Assembly: GCF_003710915.1 (NCBI RefSeq)
Contig: NZ_RHHR01000044.1
Coordinates: forward strand, 41,492-105,491
DNA from: Brevibacillus invocatus
GTDB lineage: Bacteria > Bacillota > Bacilli > Brevibacillales > Brevibacillaceae
DNA: 64,000 bases
Reading direction: 5' to 3'
Below the pieces are notes generated by a model, which was not told where the DNA came from, ran no database searches, and worked only from the letters and a program-made list of their open reading frames with translations. Numbering within the stretch: the first letter of the stretch is position 1; every line of letters begins with the position of its first letter. Positions 27,096-34,321 of this stretch are shown one piece after another. The translations under genes were made by a program, and so were the position numbers.

Positions 27096-27643
27096 CAGAA
27101 CTCTACCCCCAGAACGGCAGGGATGCCCTCGTCATAGTAGTGCTTGATCGGCTTCATCTCCGTCACCAGATCAGCCAGTTCGATGATCTCCTGCTTTGCG
27201 CTTCTTCCTGTAATGGCTACGTGCATGTGTGCCGGACGATTTTTCAACGTCTCCAAAACATCTGCTAAAGGCAACACATCATCGATCGGAAACTTGTCGA
27301 TGGCAAGCGCGTTGTTGATTTCGTCGAGAATGATCAAATCGTAGGTATCGTCGAGCAGTTTTTCCTTGGCAAAGCGCCACGCTACAGCCAATGCTGCGCG
27401 ATGCTCCTCAGGCGTCTTAGTCCACGTAAATCCGATCCCCTTTTGCAAAATCTCGATTCCCATACGGTCAAACATGATCTTTTCCCCGTAGGTTCTATCT
27501 GGAGACTTGATGAACTGAATCATCAGCACCTTTTTGCCCCTGCCTGTAGCACGTACAGCAAGGCCAAGTGCTGCCGTCGTTTTCCCTTTTCCATCTCCTG
27601 TATAGACCAAAAGCAATCCCCGTTTGTTAGGCTGCTGGTTCAC
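27095..27643 (-). CDS. btuR: Cob(I)yrinic acid a,c-diamide adenosyltransferase (CobA/BtuR type)
   Basis: The start is GTG 27643 behind AGGAGGG; the upstream ATG frame runs through the riboswitch terminator and is not real. The 182-residue product has the P-loop LLVYTGDGKGKTTAALGLAV, MIQFIKSP, and DLIILDEINNALA, as in CobA/CobO/BtuR proteins. It transfers the adenosyl group of ATP to Co(I) corrinoids, both for de novo synthesis and salvage. It is the first gene of the operon, directly behind the riboswitch. Confidence 0.93.
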   Translation of the reverse strand: MNQQPNKRGLLLVYTGDGKGKTTAALGLAVRATGRGKKVLMIQFIKSPDRTYGEKIMFDRMGIEILQKGIGFTWTKTPEEHRAALAVAWRFAKEKLLDDTYDLIILDEINNALAIDKFPIDDVLPLADVLETLKNRPAHMHVAITGRSAKQEIIELADLVTEMKPIKHYYDEGIPAVLGVEF

Positions 27644-27661
27644 ATGAATCCCTCCTGAAAT

Positions 27662-27707
27662 AAAAAAACGCTTCGTTCTCCCTAGATACCAAAAGGAAAA
27701 CAAAGCG
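27662..27707 (-). terminator. Intrinsic terminator of the cobalamin riboswitch (expression platform)
   Basis: On the minus strand a hairpin (27707-27695 with 27681-27669, two mismatches) is followed by seven T (27668-27662), 19 bases before the GTG start of btuR. Position between aptamer and first gene fits premature termination when cobalamin is bound. Confidence 0.8.
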
Positions 27708-27764
27708 CGGATAGCTGAAAGCCACAATCCTCACCTTTTCCTTTGACCCGAAGGAAATCAGTGC

Positions 27765-27960
27765 AACACGAAAACAGGCAGGTCTCCTGGCTCAAGAATC
27801 ATCACCTTTCTTCTCCTTCCCACCTGAATAGGCAGTGGATGGCATGTGCCGCGAAGAAAAGCTCCTCTCATACAGTGGCGGGACCGCGTTGGCTTTTCAC
27901 CAAACTTCCCTTTTAACCCTGCTCATTCGCATGGACACGAATGAACAAGGACCTGTTTGT
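27765..27960 (-). ncRNA. Cobalamin riboswitch aptamer
   Basis: Reading the minus strand, the leader holds the conserved blocks in order: an ACAGGT-type 5' strand (~27955), GGTTAAAAGGGAA, GGTGAAA, CCCGCCACTGT, the late GATGATTC region, and the B12 box AGCCAGGAGACCTGCC (27792-27777). These are hallmarks of the adenosylcobalamin-binding riboswitch family. Binding of the end product would favour the terminator at 27662-27707 and switch off the 20-gene operon. Confidence 0.95.
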
Positions 27961-27983
27961 CTATCTTATTCACTTTTTGTCTG

Positions 27984-28027
27984 ACAAGTACTTGTTCTAA
28001 TCATAGCAAATGCTGGTCGGGATTCAA
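27984..28027 (-). promoter_or_regulatory. Promoter of the cobalamin operon with palindrome at the start site
   Basis: Minus-strand TTGAAT (28027-28022), 16-nt spacer, TATGAT (28005-28000). The expected transcription start falls within the perfect 12-bp palindrome ACAAGTACTTGT (27984-27995). Bases 28028-28189 beyond it hold nothing I can identify. Confidence 0.55.
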
Positions 28028-28189
28028 GTAAAAGCTGAGGGGAAGTGCTTTGTATGGAATCTCAATGCTAGTTTTAATCACATCTAGGTTCGGATAAATA
28101 CTTCAAGAGCAATTCCTTGCATCCTCAAAGTTTTTGTACTCCGATATTTTTCGAATTGTGTCCTTCTGCACATGGGTGGTTCGCGTTTT

Positions 28190-28516
28190 TCATCCATTGA
28201 AAACATTGGAAGGTACCTCACCGCCTGAGTAATAGCGAATTGGCTTCCCCATTTTTGCAGCATACTCAATCTCTTTTCGTGTACTCTCGCCTATGTAGCC
28301 ATCAACATCAATGACAAAAATCTCATCGGAAAGATCAATCTTTCTGAAATGAAGGTTGCCCAATAATTCGGCTTGTTCCTTCGTGATCTGGATCCCCTCG
28401 CTATGCTCAAAAAAAGCAACGCTGATCACGATATTCCCTTGAAGGGTCAGATAGGCATTCGTCTGTTCAAATTGTTTCTTGAACTTTGTAGAACCACATA
28501 ATGTGATGATGCGCAT
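28190..28516 (-). CDS. Nucleoside 2-deoxyribosyltransferase-like small protein
   Basis: A 108-residue protein beginning MRIITLCGSTKFKKQFEQTN, with FRKIDLSDEIFVIDVDGYIG and STRKEIEYAAKMGKPIRYY. This CGST-loop, the D-x-D strand and the S-x-x-E helix are the pattern of the nucleoside deoxyribosyltransferase-like fold (also seen in DUF4406-type proteins). Members hydrolyse or transfer the N-glycosidic bond, but some are uncharacterised, and the activity here is unknown. ATG 28516 follows GAGGAG. It overlaps the 3' end of the upstream membrane-protein gene by 50 nt, unusually long. Confidence 0.7.
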   Translation of the reverse strand: MRIITLCGSTKFKKQFEQTNAYLTLQGNIVISVAFFEHSEGIQITKEQAELLGNLHFRKIDLSDEIFVIDVDGYIGESTRKEIEYAAKMGKPIRYYSGGEVPSNVFNG

Positions 28517-28799
28517 ATTCCATTCTCCTCAGTATCACTTTGTGAATGATTGCCATTAATCTCGATTTTATCCCCAAAGAAATCCTAACCATTTGGCCAA
28601 CATCTGACATTTTTATTACCATAATCCCCAAATAACCAAAACTACTCGCACCTTCCCCCCTCTTGGCGTAGCTTAAAGCTATTGCATTAAACAAAGACAG
28701 CATCATGATTACAAATGCTGCTGATCGCGTTTTGTTATGACTCTTAAAAATTCCTATAAGGATAAATACAAGACAGATAAATACAAATAAAAAGTCCAT
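28467..28799 (-). CDS. Small membrane protein of unknown function
   Basis: A 110-residue frame with ATG 28799 behind AGGGGGG. Two strongly hydrophobic N-terminal segments (~2-18 and ~26-45) are followed by GYLGIMVIKMSDVGQMVRI, perhaps a third, then a basic tail HKVILRRMEYAHHH. The tail is read from the leader and start of the next gene, so the true 3' end may have been lost by frameshift or truncation. No family is recognised. It lies in a cluster of AT-richer small genes unlike the flanking operons. Confidence 0.5.
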   Translation of the reverse strand: MDFLFVFICLVFILIGIFKSHNKTRSAAFVIMMLSLFNAIALSYAKRGEGASSFGYLGIMVIKMSDVGQMVRISLGIKSRLMAIIHKVILRRMEYAHHHIMWFYKVQETI

Positions 28800-28852
28800 G
28801 AAAACCCCCCCTCTCTTCTATAAAAGTCTCTATTGTCTCTCATACCCACCCG

Positions 28853-29275
28853 TCAATTTTTCCGTGCATCAAATAAATACTCTACGAGATTTTCACAGCC
28901 AGACGACATTGCATCCGTTTCCCCTTTTGCACAAGAAGTGATGACGTAGCCTTCTATCGGAAGATCATGGTTTGTAACCTCTTGCCATTCATTTCCTCGA
29001 ATCACATATGTTCGCCTATCTTCTATTACATAAGAGGCTAATTCTCCATCACTGATTAAAATATTCCTTTCAAACGGAGGAGCAATCGATACATTGCGAA
29101 CCTTAATTTCATCTAACACTTCAAAAAACCTCGAAGCAAATACAAGACGATCATATTGCAGCCATCGTTCGCCAACATTTTGACGCCGGATCGTATACTC
29201 CTTCGTTTCAGATGAAAAAGCAACGTCATATTGGATGAACCCGTTTTCCGTGCTACTGATTAAATCATAAGTCAA
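28853..29275 (-). CDS. Hypothetical soluble protein
   Basis: A 140-residue frame with a TTG start at 29275 that overlaps the previous gene by 4 nt (TTGA) and has only a weak ribosome site. The product looks soluble and beta-rich (YTIRRQNVGERWLQYDRLVF, ISDGELASYVIEDRRTYVIR) with two Cys near the C-terminus. I recognise no family. Coupling to the membrane protein encoded upstream suggests the two work together. Confidence 0.55.
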   Translation of the reverse strand: MTYDLISSTENGFIQYDVAFSSETKEYTIRRQNVGERWLQYDRLVFASRFFEVLDEIKVRNVSIAPPFERNILISDGELASYVIEDRRTYVIRGNEWQEVTNHDLPIEGYVITSCAKGETDAMSSGCENLVEYLFDARKN

Positions 29276-29682
29276 CCTTTTTCAAGTCGGGCATGAGGTT
29301 CTATGTTCATTTCACTTCTTATATTTCCCCAATCATCTGAAAACCGCAATTGCGAAGCATGGTTGCTCATCCCTGCTACTTCATGTGGTCGTTCAAACCA
29401 ATACTCATCCACTGCCGGAATAATCAGTTGTGCGAAATACATGATCAACCCAAGCATTGCGGAAAATTGTTTTAATGGAACATTCCTTGTTGGCCGGAAA
29501 AATAAGAGAAAGATCATGAAACCCAGAGGTAAAGCAAGCTCATTTATCCGAAAGGTAAACGCACCCAAAAGATAGTATCCAACGATTTTAAATCCAAGGT
29601 TTGACTCGATCTCTTCTCTGTTTTTATAACGGTACATAAGCAGTACCACGATGATTGCCGTCAAAGCGATAAATATAATCAT
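29272..29682 (-). CDS. Hypothetical membrane protein
   Basis: ATG 29682 lies 5 nt after AAGGGAAG and is preferred over an in-frame GTG at 29700. The 136-residue product has hydrophobic segments at ~1-17, ~33-50, ~54-66 and ~78-92, then a soluble C-terminal tail with WFERPHEVAGMSNHAS. No family is recognised. It heads a probable two-gene unit with the soluble protein encoded immediately downstream. Confidence 0.6.
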   Translation of the reverse strand: MIIFIALTAIIVVLLMYRYKNREEIESNLGFKIVGYYLLGAFTFRINELALPLGFMIFLLFFRPTRNVPLKQFSAMLGLIMYFAQLIIPAVDEYWFERPHEVAGMSNHASQLRFSDDWGNIRSEMNIEPHARLEKG

Positions 29683-29779
29683 GTACACTTCCCTTTTCAC
29701 CTATATTCAATAAGGAATAACCTGGAAATTATTGTATCACAACCTTGCTTCACTAAGGTTCTTTTTCCAAAAGAAATAA

Positions 29780-29800
29780 CCCACCAAACCACTTGGCGGG
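29780..29800 (-). terminator. Hairpin after the HAD hydrolase gene
   Basis: Inverted repeat CCCACCAA / TTGGCGGG (29780-29787 with 29793-29800, one mismatch), followed by a T-rich stretch on the minus strand. It lies 19 bases after the stop codon at 29819. Confidence 0.55.
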
Positions 29801-29818
29801 CAAAGTCCAAATCACTCT

Positions 29819-30619
29819 TTAAGCTTCCTCTAACGAATCAATAACCTTCTGAATGTCCCGCAGACTTACAATCTCATGGGAAGGGACGATATCGCCCGTG
29901 AGCGGCATGCCGTGTCGATTGATCCACATATTGCGCATCCCGACTGCATGGGAACCCTGGATGTCTGTAGTCAGCTTGTCTCCTACCATCACGCCTTCTT
30001 CTGCTGTGATCTCCAGTAAGCTCATGGCGTGCTCGAAAATGGATGGTGCAGGCTTGCCTTGACCGAAATCACCGGAAATGATGATGTGATCGAAATAAGG
30101 CGCGAGCTCGGGTACGCCGGCCAGTTTTTCCTGTTGCAGATCTGGTGATCCGTTCGTGAGGAGAAGGAGCTTGTACTTCTCTTTCAGCTGGTCCAGCACC
30201 TCGAAGGTTTCCTCATAGACGATTGGGCGGCTTCTTCTTTCCGCAGCGAACATTTCTCCTAGCTTGTAGCCAAGCTCTTCGTCTTCAATGCCCATGGCCC
30301 GCAGACCGCGTGTCCACGCTTCCTTTCGGTAAAGCGGGACAAAGGACTGGAGCTTGCGAAACTCTTCCTGCTTCCCTTCCGCAAACTTAGCCCACAATCC
30401 CTCAAACGGATTGATCCCAATCATTTTGGTAAATGGAAATGCCTCGAAGGCTTCATAGATGGCCCTAGCTTCGCTGCGAACCGCAGCTTCCAGACGCTCT
30501 GTGTCTACCTCGTAATGCTTGGCTGCTTCTTCACAGGTCGCTTGAAACGCTTCCTTTACGCTTCGCTCGTCCCACAGCAACGTATCATCCAAATCAAATA
30601 GAATCGCTTTAATAGCCAT
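29819..30619 (-). CDS. HAD-superfamily hydrolase (YjjG/PynA-like phosphatase)
   Basis: A 266-residue HAD phosphatase with motif I AILFDLDDTLLWDE (nucleophile and acid Asp near 9 and 11), motif II LLLLTNGSPD, motif III Lys in GDFGQGKPAPSIFEHA, and motif IV GVMVGDKLTTDIQGSHAVG. A long helical cap lies between motifs I and II (~20-120). The arrangement is that of nucleotidases such as YjjG, which dephosphorylate pyrimidine or non-canonical nucleoside monophosphates. The substrate is not certain. It appears monocistronic. Confidence 0.85.
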   Translation of the reverse strand: MAIKAILFDLDDTLLWDERSVKEAFQATCEEAAKHYEVDTERLEAAVRSEARAIYEAFEAFPFTKMIGINPFEGLWAKFAEGKQEEFRKLQSFVPLYRKEAWTRGLRAMGIEDEELGYKLGEMFAAERRSRPIVYEETFEVLDQLKEKYKLLLLTNGSPDLQQEKLAGVPELAPYFDHIIISGDFGQGKPAPSIFEHAMSLLEITAEEGVMVGDKLTTDIQGSHAVGMRNMWINRHGMPLTGDIVPSHEIVSLRDIQKVIDSLEEA

Positions 30620-30765
30620 TTGTCGTAAAATCTCCTTTTCCCCTGTATGGTCTCTCTCGCTTCTAAGATCACGGAAATAGGCCGTCTTTCAACCTTGAAG
30701 CAATTTGTTTTTGGTTCGTTCTATTTAGGATCATACCATGCAATCCGTTCGTTCTGCTTGCTTCT

Positions 30766-31293
30766 TTACAATAATCGCTTTGCAAAGCAATGCCGGTTTT
30801 TCCCTCCGTACATCGGGCGAGTAAATTGAAGGGTAAAGCCTGCCGCCTGCAAATTTTTCATACTCGCATGATTTTCAGGATGAACGGTGGAATACAGGTA
30901 CAGACACCCTTTCTCCCGCGCACGTTTTTCGCGCAGCTCATGGAAATGTCTCTGCAATCCCAGACCTCGAACGGACTCGTGAACCACCGTTGAGTCCAGT
31001 ACGCCAACAAGCGGCAATTCCTGCTCCGACACCCCGAATTCTCGTCCTAGATTTTGTTCGCTCATTCCCGGAAAAGCCAAAACCGTATAGGCTGCGAGCT
31101 TCCCATCCAGGTAGGCGCCATAGATTTCACCCTTCTCTTGAATGAGCTCTTGCAAGTAGCCTTCTTCGTCCATCGCAAACAGATCCTGCGCAGGCAGACG
31201 AGAGATGACATCCTCCATCAGCTTTCTTATATCTTCTACATCCCCGTGTCCTAAACGACGTATTTGTAATTCCATACCTTCTCTATTACGCAT
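30766..31293 (-). CDS. GNAT-family N-acetyltransferase
   Basis: A 175-residue acetyltransferase. The acetyl-CoA-binding motif A is VHESVRGLGLQRHFHELREK (R-x-x-G-x-G/L type), followed by YLYSTVHPENHASMKNLQAAG, the usual motif B with its Asn. I start it at ATG 31293 behind GAAGGGA; an ATG at 31275 is the alternative. The substrate may be an amine, amino acid or antibiotic and cannot be told. It is transcribed alone, divergent from the dipeptidase gene. Confidence 0.82.
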   Translation of the reverse strand: MRNREGMELQIRRLGHGDVEDIRKLMEDVISRLPAQDLFAMDEEGYLQELIQEKGEIYGAYLDGKLAAYTVLAFPGMSEQNLGREFGVSEQELPLVGVLDSTVVHESVRGLGLQRHFHELREKRAREKGCLYLYSTVHPENHASMKNLQAAGFTLQFTRPMYGGKNRHCFAKRLL

Positions 31294-31425
31294 TCGCAGA
31301 GTCCCTTCAAAACCATAGGTAGTTGCTTCATCCCCATTCTACCACAAGGAAGATGTGAAGGGCCCTTGCCAAAGGGTTGCCATTCCTTACACATCTCTAG
31401 GCACGGGCGTCAAAAATCAAAATAT

Positions 31426-31453
31426 TTGTATTTTACTTGAATTTAAATATGAT
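31426..31453 (+). promoter_or_regulatory. Promoter of the VanX-like dipeptidase gene
   Basis: TTGTAT (31426-31431), 16-nt spacer, TATGAT (31448-31453), 36 bases upstream of the GTG start. Confidence 0.5.
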
Positions 31454-31489
31454 ACCATATTCCCAAAACGAATTGACGAGGTGAAAGTT

Positions 31490-32200
31490 GTGCTGTATCC
31501 CTCTATCCCGCCGATCCCGGAAGTGTCAACTGCCAACATGTCCGTCTTGCAAGAATGTGGCGAACCCTTGCTTGCGCTTTCTACGCTTTCACCTAAAATA
31601 GCTGTTTACTCCGCTTACTATCATCTGGGGTACGATGGCGCACTGCCTGAAATCTATCTGCGGGAAAATGCCGCCAAGCGATTGATCGCCGCCGCTGAAA
31701 AGCTGCCTGCCAGCTTTCATCTGGTCGCACTGGACGGCTGGCGATCCACACAGGTACAGGCTTCTCTCTATGAGCAATTTCGTCAATCTCTCTTGCGTCA
31801 GGGCTGGCAGGAAGGAGATGCACTCAAAGCTGAGCTCGGCAAGTTCGTTGCTCTGCCGACTACAGATAGGCAAAAGCCTTCTCCCCATCTCTCTGGGGGT
31901 GCGATCGATCTGACCATCGCGGGACCGGACGGCTGGCTGGATATGGGTACGGATTTCGACGACTTCAGCGATATGGCTGAGACCCGATATTTTGAGGAAA
32001 TCTCAGAGCCTACCGAGCAGCAAAGAGCCATCCGGGACAATCGTCGTCTGCTCTACCATCTCATGATCGAAGCCGGATTTGTCAACTATCCAAAAGAATG
32101 GTGGCACTATGAATACGGCACCAGAAGCTGGGCGGTACGCACGCAGCAAGAGCCGCGGTATGGAGGCATCCAGACCATTCACGAAATAACGAAGTCATAA
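31490..32200 (+). CDS. D-alanyl-D-alanine dipeptidase, VanX/DdpX-like (peptidase M15D)
   Basis: GTG 31490 follows GAGGTG after 6 nt; the longer ATG frame runs through the promoter. The 236-residue product has both zinc motifs of the family: S-x-H-x-x-G-x-x-x-D in SPHLSGGAIDLTI (His ~133, Asp ~140) and E-x-x-H in KEWWHYEYG (Glu ~203, His ~206). Arg ~85 in LDGWRSTQ is the usual transition-state residue. It hydrolyses D-Ala-D-Ala and related dipeptides, in resistance clusters or for nutrition and wall recycling. No vanH/vanA ligase genes lie nearby, so a recycling role is likelier. No secretion signal is visible. Confidence 0.9.
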   Translation: MLYPSIPPIPEVSTANMSVLQECGEPLLALSTLSPKIAVYSAYYHLGYDGALPEIYLRENAAKRLIAAAEKLPASFHLVALDGWRSTQVQASLYEQFRQSLLRQGWQEGDALKAELGKFVALPTTDRQKPSPHLSGGAIDLTIAGPDGWLDMGTDFDDFSDMAETRYFEEISEPTEQQRAIRDNRRLLYHLMIEAGFVNYPKEWWHYEYGTRSWAVRTQQEPRYGGIQTIHEITKS

Positions 32201-32210
32201 CGATAGCAAC

Positions 32211-32256
32211 GCGGCTGTCCCCCTTCTACACATTACTCGGGACAGCCGCTATTTTT
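32211..32256. terminator. Bidirectional intrinsic terminator
   Basis: An 11-bp perfect inverted repeat (32211-32221 with 32239-32249) with T-rich sequence after it on the plus strand. It lies between the convergent dipeptidase and MFS remnant. Confidence 0.85.
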
Positions 32257-32265
32257 CGTTCCTGC

Positions 32266-32583
32266 CTATGATTTTGCTTGTTCTGCTCGGGGAGCTTTGT
32301 TCCCGATCTTGTAAATGCTCACGATCATGATTCCGATGGTGACTAGCATGACGATCAGAGCGGGTTGGAAATTGCCGAACAGGTCGACCGTCAGACCGAA
32401 AAATGCAGGACCGAGCGATCCAAGCATAAAACCGCCAAACTGCATGATCGCTGACCATGATGTCGCCTCTTCCACACTAGAGGCTTCTTCGATCGGAATG
32501 ATCAGAGCCAGCGGGAACAAGCCACCTGCCCCAAATGCGATGAAGAGCGAAGCGATCCAAGGGGAAACATGCAGCATCAGCAA
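32266..32583 (-). pseudogene. C-terminal fragment of an MFS transporter
   Basis: The 105 residues contain three or four hydrophobic segments (WIASLFIAFGAGGLFPLALI, AIMQFGGFMLGSLGPAFFGL, QPALIVMLVTIGIMIVSI) that look like the last third of a 12-TM transporter, closest to the CynX/NimT anion or sugar type. A full protein has ~400 residues. There is no ribosome site at the first ATG, and upstream DNA switches abruptly to a non-coding structured element at ~32584-32720. This looks like a truncated gene whose 5' part was removed or replaced. Confidence 0.7.
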
Positions 32584-32610
32584 AATGACCTCATGACCAG
32601 CTGATCATTT

Positions 32611-32720
32611 TGTTAGAAAACTTGGCTACGCCAAGCTTTTGGCGGAGCCTTAGTTGCACTTATACTATCTTCCGCTAATCTTTTTAGCGCTTTAGCGCAC
32701 TTAAACTTTCCGATAGTAAA
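32611..32720. repeat. Compact structured DNA element with several palindromes and a direct repeat
   Basis: Within ~110 bases there are: CTTGGC-TAC-GCCAAG and an overlapping GGCTACGCC/GGCGGAGCC pair, GCTAA/TTAGC (32674-32688), the palindrome GCGCT-TT-AGCGC, an ACTATC/GATAGT pair (32664-32669 with 32712-32717), and a direct repeat of GCACTTA-x-ACT (32656 and 32697). It has no coding capacity and abuts the MFS fragment. It could be a mobile-element end, a small repeated element or a structured RNA. Confidence 0.5.
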
Positions 32721-32755
32721 ATAAAAACTGACCTTACCGGCGCGGTAGGGTCAGT
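32718..32755 (-). terminator. Intrinsic terminator of the first Dpp operon
   Basis: Inverted repeat ACTGACCTTACCG / CGGTAGGGTCAGT (32728-32755, one G-T type mismatch, 3-nt loop), followed on the minus strand by a T-rich tract (32727-32718). It starts 15 bases after the stop of the M81 peptidase gene. Confidence 0.85.
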
Positions 32756-32769
32756 CCTGAAAGGCCTTC

Positions 32770-34257
32770 TTATATTTCGTCTCCAGCCGACCATTTCATG
32801 CCAGCATGAAGCGGGTAGACAGGCTCGGGCAATTGTTGATAGCGAAAAGTGGTGACATCCAGAGTGGAGAGTCCAGGTGAATCGACGGTCAAAATTCGTA
32901 CGGCATGCTGTTCAAAAAAGGCGCGAAAATGCTGGCTTGACTTGAGGCACACAAGCTTGTAGCGGGTGATGTCGATTCCGTGCAAACGGAAAATCTCGTC
33001 GTCCATCACCTGCGCCCTTTTGGAGCAGACGATGACGTCTACGTTCCCGATCACCAGACGTGCAGAGCGCCCCATCCGTATAAGTGACCCCGCTCCCATC
33101 GGAGAGGTTCGGATAAATGAGCCATCCGTTACTGCTTTGACGTAAGCTTCTGCTTCCACGGGCTGACCATGCAGCTGGTCCGTTTTCCCGCCAAGTCGAA
33201 GCTGGATCGTTGCCCCCGGTCCTGCCTCATGCGCCATGCGAGCAGCTTCCGGGTCGTACAGCATGCCAAAGCAAGTATGGGGCTGGTTGGCCGCAAGCAG
33301 CGCCGCGAGCAGGTACGTCCCATCCCCCGGTGTACCAGCCCCCGGATTATCGGACGTTTCATTGATCACCACCGGTTGCCCCTCAGCAGCAAGTGCAGTG
33401 CGGATTCCCGTGTCAGGTGACGGATGCTTTTGCATGAATGCTTCTCTGCGCGCCCAAATCTGGTTCGCTACCTCATCTGCCGCTTCTTTCGCCAGCTTAT
33501 CGTCCCCATCAGCTGTCACGAGTACAGATGCCCCTACATAGGGTGTGTCCGTATACGGAAAACCGTGAAAAAACGTGCAATCCAAAATGCCTGGTCGCGC
33601 TTCCCATTCCTCGCAGAGCCGATTCACCTCTGCTGCAGGACCTTGGTTCGTAGTGGAGGTAGGCACCAATAACGGCAGTCTGGTCAGGTGCATCACTGGT
33701 TTGATCCTGCCTGAAACCAGCTCGAACATCCGCTGGATCACTTCTGCTCCCCTGTCGTATTCATCCGTGTGCGGATACAGATTGACGCCTAGCAGCAGAT
33801 CGGCTGCTTGCACAAAAGCTTCATTCAGATTTCCGTGCAAATCCAGCGCTGCCCCGATCGGCAGCTCTTCTCCGAACTCCTGACGCAAACAGCGCATGAG
33901 ATCCTCTTCGATCTGTGCACGATGCTGTGCTACACCTGCTCCGTGCAGACTCAAGCAGATAGCGTCAAACTCCCCCGCTGCTTTCAAACTGGCTACCAAA
34001 TTCTGCTTCAGCTGCTCCCAAGTGTCCTCTTCGATGATCCCTGATGGATAAGCAACCGCTGAAAAGGTCGGAACCAGCTCTGCGCCCAGCTCCTTACCTT
34101 TGTCGAGCATCCCGCCTATGTAGCTGCGCACGCCCGTGTGAGCACGGATGATATCCTCTCCATACAGCCATTCCTGCTGCCGGAATGTGGCTACATCCGT
34201 GATGCCAGAAGCAAACGTATTGGTTTCATGGACCAGCTGTCCAATAGCAAATCTCAA
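32770..34257 (-). CDS. M81-family metallopeptidase, MlrC-like
   Basis: Start TTG 34257 follows AGAGGGGG after 6 nt; 495 residues. The N-terminus FAIGQLVHETNTFASG and the segments LSLHGAGVAQ, LDLHGN, LYPHTDEYDRG, DNPGAGTPGDGTY and the C-terminal QHFRAFFEQHA are those of MlrC/M81 proteins, which carry a DUF1485 N-terminal domain and an MlrC C-terminal domain. MlrC was first described cleaving linear microcystin; relatives in peptide operons probably hydrolyse unusual small peptides. It is the last gene of the transporter operon, 64 nt after dppF, suggesting it degrades the imported peptide in the cytoplasm. Confidence 0.88.
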   Translation of the reverse strand: MRFAIGQLVHETNTFASGITDVATFRQQEWLYGEDIIRAHTGVRSYIGGMLDKGKELGAELVPTFSAVAYPSGIIEEDTWEQLKQNLVASLKAAGEFDAICLSLHGAGVAQHRAQIEEDLMRCLRQEFGEELPIGAALDLHGNLNEAFVQAADLLLGVNLYPHTDEYDRGAEVIQRMFELVSGRIKPVMHLTRLPLLVPTSTTNQGPAAEVNRLCEEWEARPGILDCTFFHGFPYTDTPYVGASVLVTADGDDKLAKEAADEVANQIWARREAFMQKHPSPDTGIRTALAAEGQPVVINETSDNPGAGTPGDGTYLLAALLAANQPHTCFGMLYDPEAARMAHEAGPGATIQLRLGGKTDQLHGQPVEAEAYVKAVTDGSFIRTSPMGAGSLIRMGRSARLVIGNVDVIVCSKRAQVMDDEIFRLHGIDITRYKLVCLKSSQHFRAFFEQHAVRILTVDSPGLSTLDVTTFRYQQLPEPVYPLHAGMKWSAGDEI

Positions 34258-34321
34258 TGTTGGCCCCCTCTCTTGCCCGTGCGATCTCCTCATCCCGTCA
34301 GGCTTTTCATGTAAAAAACGG

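Noticed and set aside
27644..27727. N-terminal extension of the adenosyltransferase from ATG 27727
   Set aside because: It would be translated through the riboswitch terminator; GTG 27643 has an AGGAGGG site at correct spacing.
28084..28269. 61-codon minus-strand frame
   Set aside because: It mostly overlaps the end of the deoxyribosyltransferase-like gene, has no ribosome site and no recognisable sequence.
29741..29760. Small inverted repeat AACCTT/AAGGTT followed by T on the plus strand
   Set aside because: It looks like a weak plus-strand terminator, but no plus-strand gene precedes it, so I could not give it a role.
31490..32200. Vancomycin-resistance cluster
   Set aside because: Only the VanX-like dipeptidase is present; there is no vanH, vanA or vanRS next to it.
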